The notes under the pieces were generated by a model. It was given only the letters and a program-made list of their open reading frames with translations, was not told the origin of the DNA and did no database searches. A DNA stretch of 46,546 bases from Holdemania massiliensis AP2. Lineage in GTDB: Bacteria; Bacillota_I; Bacilli_A; Erysipelotrichales; Erysipelotrichaceae. Within the stretch, counting starts at the first letter, position 1. Each line of letters starts with the position of its first letter. The position numbers and the translations under genes are program-made. The stretch is from positions 265,068 through 311,613 of the forward strand of contig NZ_HE998569.1 of the NCBI RefSeq assembly GCF_000327285.1, read 5' to 3'. Of this stretch, positions 12,304-21,306 are shown piece by piece.

Positions 12304-13092
12304 ATGGCAGCAGATAGACTTGACTTGGTTCATTCATTGTTTTCTATTTTAAATGACAGTAAGAGGGACCATCCGGATTTTATTTTAGCAAGATACTTTC
12401 TTGAGAACTATTCAAAGCTTGGTGAATTAAACATTTATGATGTTGCTGACCGATGCTTTGTTTCAAGAAGCAGCGTCAGACGATTCTGTCAAAGATTAGG
12501 CTATGATAATTTTAAAGATCTAAAGGAAGAATTCAAGCGTTTTAATTATCAATATCATTATTTTCTTCAGTTTGCAATGAAACCGGATTTTGAATCCTGG
12601 ATGCAGAATGAGCTGGAAGCAATGGTTCGGGAATTCGAGTGTTTATCCGTGAAGGAAAACATTGCGCGGATTGCGGATAAAATATATGAAAGCTCAAAAA
12701 TCATTTTTCTTTCTTCGTATTCGACGCTGATGGAGGTGACCGAGTTTCAGCGTCCCATGGTTCTCAGCGGAAAGCTGATTAGAATTTTATCGGAACGGAA
12801 AGTTCATGACGAGTTCATCACCGATATGCAACAAAATGATCTTCTGGTTACGGTATCAGCTTCCGGTAATTTTGCGGCTTCTGTTCATGAAATAATAAAA
12901 ACCACCAAGGCGAATAAATTATTGATCACAACTTCCCGTTCCCCGGAAATAATGGAAAACTATGATGAAGTATTTTATCTGGGCAGTAAGGATTATACCC
13001 ATGTAAAAAGTGTTTGCGGCAAATATGGATTAATGTATTTCTTTGATTTGCTTTATAGTACCTACATTCAAAAATATGGAATCAAAGTTTAG
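12304..13092 (+). CDS. MurR/RpiR family regulator (HTH plus SIS domain)
   Basis: This 262-residue protein has an N-terminal RpiR HTH (about residues 1-78, with IYDVADRCFVSRSSVRRFC and LGYDNFKDLKEEF) and a SIS sugar-phosphate-binding domain (about residues 110-245). It presumably senses a phosphorylated sugar made by the PTS or GH1 pathway and controls the following GH1 and ceramidase-like genes. The C-terminus (FFDLLYSTYIQKYG) closely matches that of the minus-strand RpiR at 17568-18365, so the two are probably paralogs. The gene reads towards the GH1 gene 71 bases downstream. Confidence 0.88.
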   Translation: MAADRLDLVHSLFSILNDSKRDHPDFILARYFLENYSKLGELNIYDVADRCFVSRSSVRRFCQRLGYDNFKDLKEEFKRFNYQYHYFLQFAMKPDFESWMQNELEAMVREFECLSVKENIARIADKIYESSKIIFLSSYSTLMEVTEFQRPMVLSGKLIRILSERKVHDEFITDMQQNDLLVTVSASGNFAASVHEIIKTTKANKLLITTSRSPEIMENYDEVFYLGSKDYTHVKSVCGKYGLMYFFDLLYSTYIQKYGIKV

Positions 13093-13163
13093 GGAGCAAA
13101 TTCTGCCCCCCTGGGTCATCGTGGTTTTGTTATAGTGAATCCAACCATAAGGAGGAACGGATT

Positions 13164-14594
13164 ATGAACTATCAAGAAAAACCAAGGTTTCCAAAGAATT
13201 TTATGTGGGGCGCAAGCTCAGCAGCCTGGCAAGTCGAAGGAGCGGTCAATGAAGACGGCAGAACTCCAGCCATCATCGACTTGAACAGTCAAACGAAAAA
13301 GCCTTATGCAGATAATTCCGTAGCCGCGGATCATTATCATCACTATCTGGAAGATGTCAGCTTGATGGCTGAGTGCGGCTTGTCAAGTTATCGATTTTCG
13401 ATTGCCTGGTCAAGAATTATTCCGGATGAAAGCCGCAGAGTGAATCCCAAAGGAATCGAATTCTATAATCATTTAATCAATGCCTTAATCGCCAATCACA
13501 TTACGCCCATCGTAACGCTTTATCATTATGATATGCCCTGCTGGGTCGATGAAAAAAAAGGCGGATGGTCAGACCGGCGGGTGATTGATGAGTTTGAATA
13601 CTACTGTCAGGTTTGTTTTGAGAATTTTGGGGATCGGGTTAAATATTGGCTCACCCTGAACGAACAGAATATGCAGATTGTTTACGGAGATTGGCTGGGT
13701 GTATCAAAAGGCTGTTCGGATTGGTTCAAAGAAAAATGGAAAATCAATCATATTATGAATCTTTGCCATGCAAAAGCAGTCATTGCCTGTCATCGCATGG
13801 TGCCCAACGGCAAAATCGGACCTGTCCCCGGCTATGTTCCGATTTATCCGGAAACTTGTAATCCGGCAGATCAGATTGCCGCGATGAACGCTGAAGAATT
13901 GACGCAAAAAGTATGGAACGATTTTTATGTTTTTCGGGAATACAACGGATTTATTCGACGTTATTGGAAAGAATACGGCATTGATCCCGATATCAGACCC
14001 CAAGATATGGAATTGATTCAGCAGGCTGAGATTGATTTTATCGCGCTGAACTGCTATCGCAGCAACGTAGCAAAGGCAGCAGACAAGGATTCAGAAATAA
14101 AAGAGCTGCAGCTGAACAAAAGCGGGAAAAAAGGTGAATTCGTTTATCCTGTCTATCCTGGGATTTATGCGCTTGCGCCTAACCCCTATGTCCAAACGAA
14201 TGATTGGGATTGGGAGATTGATCCGGTGGCGATGCGGTATATGTTGAGATATATCAACGATCATTATCATTTGCCGATGATGATCACCGAGAATGGCTAC
14301 GGCGCCCATGAAGAGATTGCGGAAGATGGCGGCGTTCATGATCAGCAGCGCATTCACTTTCTTAGGGATCAGATTTTTCAGGTGGGGCTGGCAATCGAAG
14401 ACGGCTGTGAAGTCATCGCCTATAATCCTTGGAGCTTTACCGATTTATTAAGTACAGGCAATGGAATGGCCAAGCGTTACGGACTGGTCTTTGTGAATAC
14501 CACGGATGCGGAAGTCCGCGATTTAAAACGAATTAAAAAAGACAGCTTCGACTGGTATTCCAAATTCATAAAATCAAATGGGAAAGCGTGGTGA
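13164..14594 (+). CDS. GH1 6-phospho-beta-glycosidase (first copy)
   Basis: A 476-residue GH1 enzyme with full TIM-barrel length. It opens with FPKNFMWGASSAAWQVEGA. The acid/base Glu is E167 in TLNEQN and the nucleophile is E376 in ITENGYG. The C-terminal KRYG preceded by a Ser seven residues before the Lys matches the phosphate-binding loop of 6-phospho-glycosidases (LacG numbering S428/K435/Y437, from memory). The LacG Trp after that Ser is a Thr here, which argues against strict 6-phospho-galactosidase use. It is cytoplasmic and cleaves PTS-imported beta-glycosides. The ATG at 13164 has AAGGAGG at 13150-13156. The ceramidase-like gene begins a few bases after its stop. Confidence 0.9.
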   Translation: MNYQEKPRFPKNFMWGASSAAWQVEGAVNEDGRTPAIIDLNSQTKKPYADNSVAADHYHHYLEDVSLMAECGLSSYRFSIAWSRIIPDESRRVNPKGIEFYNHLINALIANHITPIVTLYHYDMPCWVDEKKGGWSDRRVIDEFEYYCQVCFENFGDRVKYWLTLNEQNMQIVYGDWLGVSKGCSDWFKEKWKINHIMNLCHAKAVIACHRMVPNGKIGPVPGYVPIYPETCNPADQIAAMNAEELTQKVWNDFYVFREYNGFIRRYWKEYGIDPDIRPQDMELIQQAEIDFIALNCYRSNVAKAADKDSEIKELQLNKSGKKGEFVYPVYPGIYALAPNPYVQTNDWDWEIDPVAMRYMLRYINDHYHLPMMITENGYGAHEEIAEDGGVHDQQRIHFLRDQIFQVGLAIEDGCEVIAYNPWSFTDLLSTGNGMAKRYGLVFVNTTDAEVRDLKRIKKDSFDWYSKFIKSNGKAW

Positions 14595-14601
14595 AAAGAA
14601 G

Positions 14602-15870
14602 ATGAGAATTTGTCATACGCGGGATATCATCACTCCCTTTTTTCCAACATGGATGGAGGGGTATAGTGAAGACCGATTCATGATCAATCAAACAGAAGCT
14701 CAGAAACAACAGGCTGGAAAAGGAACCCGCATCGCTCAGGGAGCGCGCGATGATTTATTGTTGGAAACGCTGGTCATCGAATCGGGACAGATTGTCGTGT
14801 TCTTTACTTTAGATATGATTATTGCCGAGAAAGAATTTTGTGATTACTGTAAAAGTAAAATCACGAAGGCGACCGGCTTAGAAGCCAAGCAAATCTGTAT
14901 AAGCTGCATCCATACGCATAACAGTCCGCTCACCTCTCACGGAATGAATCATCATCAAAAGCCTGACAAAGAATATTGGAATCGGCTTGCTGATCAAATG
15001 ATCTGTGCTTTTCAATTGGCAAGAAATCATTTACAGCCGGCCCGCGTCTTTCTGGATGAGTATAAAATAAGAGGTTATTATAACAATCGAAATCGTCCGG
15101 GAGAAGAATATTTTGATCAGTGTCTTGATTTGACCTTCAAAACAGAATCAGGAATTCCCCTTGTTCGTTTATTAAATCTGGCTTGTCATCCGTCTTTGAT
15201 CGGCGTCCAGAACCGATATTTCACGAGTGATTTCTTTGGGGTAATGCGCCGCTACATTCAAGGAATCAATGGAACTCCGGTTATGATTATGAATGGGGAA
15301 GCCGGCGACGTCAGTCCCCGGCTCTTAAAAAAAGGGGTAGACTGGAATGAATGCGTAAGATATGGGGAAGGGATTGGCGCCCAGCTGATTTATCCCAATC
15401 ATCCGATTGAATTAAAAACAGAAGAAGTGAAAATCAAGAAAATAACGCATTCCATTCATTATCATCCTCAGGAAAGCGATTATCTCTGGGATAAAAAGAA
15501 AGAACTGACAGAAAAACTAAAAGGTACAGATCAGCAGACCAAGGAATATGAACTGATTTCCGGTTGTTTTCTGTATGATATCGAAGAGAAATTATCGCAT
15601 GATGAGCTTCGCTATGAAGGGGACTGCTTCATTTATGAATTTGGCGGATTTCGCATGGTCACCGTGCCTTGTGAGATAGACAGTGTATTGGGAAAGAAAT
15701 TACGGAATCACGATTCAACGCCCACGATTTTACAGGCTTATTCCAATGGATTTTTATATTATGCCGTCAATCAGGAAGAATACGGTAAAGTTTTTGAATC
15801 CTATGTGACTTATTTTCCAAGGGGAAGTGCTGATTCCATGGTGGAAAAGATGATTTCTCGTTATGAATGA
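14602..15870 (+). CDS. Cytoplasmic neutral/alkaline ceramidase-like hydrolase
   Basis: The 422-residue protein resembles the N-terminal catalytic domain of neutral/alkaline non-lysosomal ceramidases. It has the HTHNSP motif (around residue 110), a second conserved LACHPSLIG segment and NGEAGDVSPR, matching the zinc-binding region. It lacks the C-terminal domain of full ceramidases and has no signal peptide, so it acts in the cytoplasm and its substrate is probably not ceramide. The location after a GH1 gene suggests an amide or ester aglycone released from a glycoside; that is inferred. The start is uncertain: ATG 14602 gives MRICHTRD with only a weak GAAAAGAAG ribosome site, and the frame also opens at 14578 inside the GH1 gene. 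Confidence 0.75.
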   Translation: MRICHTRDIITPFFPTWMEGYSEDRFMINQTEAQKQQAGKGTRIAQGARDDLLLETLVIESGQIVVFFTLDMIIAEKEFCDYCKSKITKATGLEAKQICISCIHTHNSPLTSHGMNHHQKPDKEYWNRLADQMICAFQLARNHLQPARVFLDEYKIRGYYNNRNRPGEEYFDQCLDLTFKTESGIPLVRLLNLACHPSLIGVQNRYFTSDFFGVMRRYIQGINGTPVMIMNGEAGDVSPRLLKKGVDWNECVRYGEGIGAQLIYPNHPIELKTEEVKIKKITHSIHYHPQESDYLWDKKKELTEKLKGTDQQTKEYELISGCFLYDIEEKLSHDELRYEGDCFIYEFGGFRMVTVPCEIDSVLGKKLRNHDSTPTILQAYSNGFLYYAVNQEEYGKVFESYVTYFPRGSADSMVEKMISRYE

Positions 15871-15953
15871 ACCGAAAGTAGCTTCGGGCTTGACTGAACT
15901 GAAGCAGGAATAACAATCCTGCAACGATAATCACCGATCAACTCTCTGCAGGG

Positions 15954-15986
15954 CATCCGCAGCACGTTAAGCTGCGGATGTTTTAT
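15954..15986 (+). terminator. Terminator after the ceramidase-like gene
   Basis: CATCCGCAGC (15954-15963), loop ACGTTAA, and GCTGCGGATG (15971-15980) form a perfect 10-bp stem, followed by TTTTAT. A smaller GCAGGA/TCCTGC hairpin lies just upstream (15904-15922). Confidence 0.75.
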
Positions 15987-16024
15987 GTTGGAGGTTGCAG
16001 AATAGGGTACCCATTCAGTTATAA

Positions 16025-17512
<1,488 letters not shown>

Positions 17513-17540
17513 AGCACAGAAAGTTTTGATTCAGGCAATC

Positions 17541-17570
17541 AGCCGTCCGTTCTGCGGGCGGCTTTCGTTA
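17541..17570 (+). terminator. Terminator between the convergent GH1 and RpiR genes
   Basis: AGCCGTCCG (17541-17549) pairs with CGGGCGGCT (17555-17563, one G-U pair) across a 5-base loop. Only a short T run follows (TTCGTTAGTTTT), so strength is moderate. It sits just before the RpiR stop codon (minus-strand gene ending at 17568). Confidence 0.55.
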
Positions 17571-18365
17571 GTTTTCAGGATGACCGTAGCGGCGGGAATA
17601 CAGGCTGTAAAGATTATCGAAAAAATAACTGACGCCGTATTTGGCGTAGGCGGTTTTGACAAGGTGACAGTCTTGGGAGCTGATCGTGATCACCTGATCG
17701 TAAGGCGTTCGGATTTCACGCTGATGTGAAGCGGTGATGAGAATTTTTTCACCCGGAAGTCCGGCAATCAGCGTCTGATATGCCTGTGCGAAACGTCCCA
17801 TCGCGGAAACGACGAGAATCAGGTCTTCATCCTTCAAGAGCTTCAGCCGTTCATTTTCCAAAGGCGAAGCGATCACATGAAGCCGTTTGCGGCACAGGAT
17901 CATCGGTCTTTGGAAATCCTGCAGCGCCGATAGCGAAGAATAAGAAGAAAGCAGGCAGACAGTCGGAGCTTGGTGAATTTTACCGGCCAGCTGAAGCAAA
18001 AGCGCATCGGGGACGATCGTGTTCATATCGGCGATCATGTCCACGATCTGCCGGCTTAAAATCTCACGGAAATCCGGTTTTTGCGAAAGCGATGTGAAAT
18101 AGGTATAGCAGTCTGTTTCATGATGAGAAGAACGCTTCAAATCACGGAAGTTGGCATACCCCAGCTTGATGCAGAAGCGGTGAATGCTGCTGCGGGGAAC
18201 CTGGCAGGCTTCGGCAAACGCATAGATGTTCAGCGCATCCAGCTCATGATAATGATCCAAAAGATAGTCTGCGAGCACTGTATCGACGCTGGAAAGCGCA
18301 TGATCGTTGACGATGGAACATAGCCGGCTGGCTAAACTCAGCCCATACAGATCGGGATTTTTCAT
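17568..18365 (-). CDS. MurR/RpiR family regulator, second of a coupled pair
   Basis: This 265-residue HTH-SIS regulator has its HTH at about residues 35-80 (FAEACQVPRSSIHRFCIKLG) and a SIS fold with LILVVSAMGRFAQAYQ. It resembles the RpiR at 12304-13092 more than its immediate neighbour (shared FQRPMI and YFFDNLYSLYSRRYG). Its start codon overlaps the stop of the upstream RpiR gene by 4 bases, indicating translational coupling. Two different RpiR proteins from one transcript could form heteromers or sense different sugar phosphates. Likely targets are the flanking GH1 gene or the divergent PTS operon. Confidence 0.85.
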   Translation of the reverse strand: MKNPDLYGLSLASRLCSIVNDHALSSVDTVLADYLLDHYHELDALNIYAFAEACQVPRSSIHRFCIKLGYANFRDLKRSSHHETDCYTYFTSLSQKPDFREILSRQIVDMIADMNTIVPDALLLQLAGKIHQAPTVCLLSSYSSLSALQDFQRPMILCRKRLHVIASPLENERLKLLKDEDLILVVSAMGRFAQAYQTLIAGLPGEKILITASHQREIRTPYDQVITISSQDCHLVKTAYAKYGVSYFFDNLYSLYSRRYGHPEN

Positions 18366-19156
18366 CGCGGGGAATTCGATTCCTTGTTTTCCTCAATTAA
18401 AATCTGCTCGCTGATATAGGAAACCAGGATTTCAATGAAAATGTGGAAGACTGCCTGTTCATCCAAAAAGACACCTTTGACCTTGACGTTGGGCAGCAGG
18501 ATGAAATGGGATGCGTATTTTTTATATTGTGTGTTCGGATTCATCGTCAACACAACAACGGTCTTCTTGGTATCATGACAAGTTTTGATATAGGCGTTGA
18601 GCGGTGTCGATTGATTGCCGCGGACCGTGAAGAAAAAGAAAATTTCATTATCAGCGGAAGAAGAAGCGAGGACATTCATCATCAGGGTGTCCGTGACCGC
18701 TTCCGATTCAATGTCGATGTTAATCAGCCGATATTTGAACTGCATCGCTGTAAATCCAGAACGATTATATCCGCACAAGCGGATTTTTTTAGCTTCAATC
18801 ACTTTTTTTGCCAACAGGATAAAATCACTTTCGTTCAGATATTGACGGATATTGCCGATGGCCAGCGTATAGGCGTCAAGAATATAGTCAAATTTGCTTT
18901 CATGCACTTCTTCTGGCACGCTGCTGTGGCCGACAATGGAGAAATCATATTTGAATTCGGAATAACCCGAGTAGCCCAGTTTTTTCGCAAAGCGTAAAAT
19001 CGCCGATTTGGAAACATGGCATTTCTCAGCCAAATCGACGATCGTCGAGGCGTCGCGGATGATGACCCAATAATCATCCTTGATGCAATTGTAAATCAGT
19101 TCGTCACTTTTTGTGAAAGTCGGCTTGGCCGCATTAATTCGTTCGATAATATTCAT
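18362..19156 (-). CDS. MurR/RpiR family regulator, divergent from the PTS operon
   Basis: A protein of 264 residues (from ATG 19156, MNIIERINAAKPTFTKSDEL, the usual N-terminus for the family; the frame opens at 19174). The RpiR HTH covers about residues 1-75 (VDLAEKCHVSKSAILRFAKK) and the SIS domain residues 105-240. No ribosome site precedes ATG 19156. A TATAAT on the minus strand (19168-19163) stands so close that transcription may begin at or near the ATG, giving a leaderless or very short leader. It is transcribed divergently from the IIC gene with 191 bases between, so it is the prime candidate for the PTS operon repressor or activator. Confidence 0.85.
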   Translation of the reverse strand: MNIIERINAAKPTFTKSDELIYNCIKDDYWVIIRDASTIVDLAEKCHVSKSAILRFAKKLGYSGYSEFKYDFSIVGHSSVPEEVHESKFDYILDAYTLAIGNIRQYLNESDFILLAKKVIEAKKIRLCGYNRSGFTAMQFKYRLINIDIESEAVTDTLMMNVLASSSADNEIFFFFTVRGNQSTPLNAYIKTCHDTKKTVVVLTMNPNTQYKKYASHFILLPNVKVKGVFLDEQAVFHIFIEILVSYISEQILIEENKESNSPR

Positions 19157-19199
19157 GGCCTTATTATAGCACAAAGAAACAGGAAGACATTGGAAAATC

Positions 19200-19256
19200 G
19201 AGAAATTAAGAATTTTTTCAGTTTTATGTTGATAAATTTCTCAAAGTGTGTGAGAA
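19200..19256. promoter_or_regulatory. Candidate RpiR operators in the divergent region
   Basis: Two nested inverted repeats are visible: GAGAAATT (19200-19207) with AATTTCTC (19235-19242), and TTCTCA-N7-TGAGAA (19238-19256). They share the TTCTC arm. MurR/RpiR proteins bind palindromes between divergent genes, so these are the best candidate operators; the assignment is inferred. Confidence 0.45.
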
Positions 19257-19310
19257 TGAGTTTGTGGAAATATTTGCAAATAGAACACGTCCATTTTTAG
19301 ACCCGTTATG

Positions 19311-19347
19311 AAAGGAGGATGTAGATTTTCGATCTACAAAATGAGGT
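19311..19347 (+). promoter_or_regulatory. Hairpin between a strong ribosome site and the IIC start codon
   Basis: AAAGGAGG (19311-19318) is 29 bases from the IIC ATG (19348), too far for direct use. Between them a 7-bp hairpin, TGTAGAT (19320-19326) with ATCTACA (19332-19338), could fold out and bring the site to about 10 bases from the ATG. The only nearer candidate is GAGG at 19344-19346, which is too close. Confidence 0.5.
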
Positions 19348-20649
19348 ATGCAGAAAATAATGGGGTTCTTGGAAAAGCCGTTGGGAAAGTTCTCTGCTTT
19401 TATTCAAAACAATAATTACACATCAGCGATTGTCAGGGGGATCACGATTTCGATTCCGGTGACGATCGTCGGAGGCTTGGCAACGTTAATCACCGCAGCC
19501 CCGGATCCGGCAATTCTTGGTGAAGGGAATTTCTTCTATGGTGTGCTTGTGCTGTGGCAAAGCTTAGCGCAGGGCAGTTTGGGTACTTTTGCGGCGCTGG
19601 TCAACAACGTGACGATGAATATGCTTTCCGTCTACTGTCTGTTGGCGATCACGTACAATCTGGCGGAGTCCTATAAGCTGGATAAGATGACCTCGTGCAT
19701 GACGTCAGCCGTCTTGTTCTTTATGATCGGCTGCAGCTTTGAGGGTGGAATTTCGATGGGCTTTTTAGGCGGACGCGGCTTATTTTTCGCGATGTTCGTA
19801 GCGTGCTTATCGGTGTTCATCACGCAGTTCTTGTTTAAGAAAAATATCAAGATCACGCTGCCGGATTCTGTTCCGCCGAACGTTTCCGCTCCGTTTGAAC
19901 AGCTGATTCCGTTGGTCATCAACGTGATTGTCTTCTATCTGCTCAACGTTCTGTGCCTGAAAGCGACCGGTGTCATCATTCCGGACTTCATCCTGAACGT
20001 CTTCAAGCCGTTATTGAGCGCTTCCGATACATTACCGGCGATGTTGATCTATGTTTTCCTGCTCAATGCCCTGTGGGTGATCGGCGTCAACGGCGGCAAT
20101 ATCGTCAATTCCGTCATGAGCTCAGTGCTGTTAATGAATCTGGCAGAAAACGCGGCTGCGCATGCGGCGGGGGAGGAAATGGCGCATATCTTCTGTTATT
20201 CGCCTAATAATGCAATTATGAATACCGGCGGCAGCGGAGCTGCACTGGCGTTGGTTATTGCTGCGCTGATCGTCGCGAAATCGGATCATTTGAAAGCGAT
20301 CACGCGATTGGGCGGAGCGGGAACGATCTTCAATATCAGCGAACCGATTGTCTACGGCTATCCGATCGTTCTCAACAGCTATCTGTTCATTCCGTTCATC
20401 TTTGTTCCGATGATCAACACGACAATTTTCTACTTCTTAATGAGCACGAACATCATTGGCAAGATGTTCATCAATGTGCCGTGGGTTCTCCCGTCCCCAA
20501 TCCAGCTGGCATTAGCGACGTTAGACTGGAAGGCGGCGGCGGTCTGGATCTTATTGATCGCATTGGATGTAATTTTGTATCTGCCATTTGTTAAAATGTA
20601 CGACAAACAGCTGTTGAAGGAACAAGGGCAGCTGGAAGCGAAGAATTAA
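19348..20649 (+). CDS. PTS EIIC, lactose/cellobiose family
   Basis: This 433-residue polytopic membrane protein has about ten hydrophobic segments. The N-terminus is MGFLEKPLGKFSAFIQNN, and the conserved GGTGSG-like region appears as NTGGSGAALALVIA, followed by FNISEPIVYGYPIVLNS, the substrate-binding signature of the Lac-type IIC family. It imports and, with IIB, phosphorylates a beta-glycoside such as cellobiose or an aryl-glucoside. IIB, IIA and a GH1 gene follow in the same operon. The translational start is unusual because a hairpin separates the strong ribosome site from the ATG. RpiR proteins encoded divergently probably regulate it. Confidence 0.92.
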   Translation: MQKIMGFLEKPLGKFSAFIQNNNYTSAIVRGITISIPVTIVGGLATLITAAPDPAILGEGNFFYGVLVLWQSLAQGSLGTFAALVNNVTMNMLSVYCLLAITYNLAESYKLDKMTSCMTSAVLFFMIGCSFEGGISMGFLGGRGLFFAMFVACLSVFITQFLFKKNIKITLPDSVPPNVSAPFEQLIPLVINVIVFYLLNVLCLKATGVIIPDFILNVFKPLLSASDTLPAMLIYVFLLNALWVIGVNGGNIVNSVMSSVLLMNLAENAAAHAAGEEMAHIFCYSPNNAIMNTGGSGAALALVIAALIVAKSDHLKAITRLGGAGTIFNISEPIVYGYPIVLNSYLFIPFIFVPMINTTIFYFLMSTNIIGKMFINVPWVLPSPIQLALATLDWKAAAVWILLIALDVILYLPFVKMYDKQLLKEQGQLEAKN

Positions 20650-20687
20650 ATGATTGGCAGGGATGCCTGGAAATGGGAGGTATATTG

Positions 20688-20993
20688 ATGAAACATATAT
20701 TATTGGTCTGCGCCAGCGGAATGTCGACAAGCTTGATGGTCAAACGTATGCAGGCGGCCGCTGAGGAACAAGGCTTTGAATGCACGATTGAAGCGGTGGG
20801 CAACGCTTATGTAAGAGAAAAACGGGGAACAATTGATCTTCTGATGGTTGGTCCGCAGCTGCGGTTCAGCTACGACGCCTTGGTAAAGGATTTCCCAGAG
20901 ATTCCGGTTGTTCTGATTGATATGCTCGCTTATGGCAAAATCGACGGCAAAAAAGTGCTGGAAGAGGCGAAGAAAGCGATGGGCGTACAATGA
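20688..20993 (+). CDS. PTS EIIB, lactose/cellobiose family
   Basis: A 101-residue protein with the phospho-accepting cysteine C8 in LLVCASGMSTSLM, typical of the cellobiose/lactose IIB fold. The ATG at 20688 is preceded by GGGAGG; the frame opens 15 bases earlier. It passes phosphate from IIA to the imported sugar. Its stop overlaps the IIA start by 4 bases (ATGA), showing translational coupling. Confidence 0.93.
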   Translation: MKHILLVCASGMSTSLMVKRMQAAAEEQGFECTIEAVGNAYVREKRGTIDLLMVGPQLRFSYDALVKDFPEIPVVLIDMLAYGKIDGKKVLEEAKKAMGVQ

Positions 20994-21292
20994 CGGCAGA
21001 ACAATTGGAAGAGATCTGTTTTCAGATCATTACCTATGCCGGAGAAGCCCGTTCCTGTTTCATTGAAGCGCTAAGACATGCGAAGGATGCGGATAAGACG
21101 AAGGCTAGGGCGTTGTTGGCGGAAGGGAATCAGCATCTGATTGAGGCGGAGAAAGTCCATATGCAGCTGATCCAGCGGGAAGCCAATGATGAACCGGTCG
21201 AAATCAAAATGATCTTGATGCATGCGGAAGATCTCATGATGTCGGCGGACACCATTCATATCTTGATTGAAGAACTGATCCCTTTGCTTTGA
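20990..21292 (+). CDS. PTS EIIA, lactose/cellobiose family
   Basis: A 100-residue all-helical IIA protein of the LacF/CelC family. The active-site histidine is H78 in the LMHAEDLMM motif, and the N-terminal LEEICFQIITYAGEARS matches the trimer-forming helix. It takes phosphate from HPr and gives it to IIB C8. It is encoded with a 4-base overlap after IIB and 14 bases before the GH1 gene, so the three PTS genes and the hydrolase are produced together. Confidence 0.93.
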   Translation: MTAEQLEEICFQIITYAGEARSCFIEALRHAKDADKTKARALLAEGNQHLIEAEKVHMQLIQREANDEPVEIKMILMHAEDLMMSADTIHILIEELIPLL

Positions 21293-21306
21293 GAGAAGGA
21301 GGCTGA

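Noticed and set aside
12158-12352. Small plus-strand open frame before the RpiR gene
   Set aside because: It overlaps the promoter and start of the RpiR gene, with no ribosome site. Its sequence looks like chance AT-rich translation.
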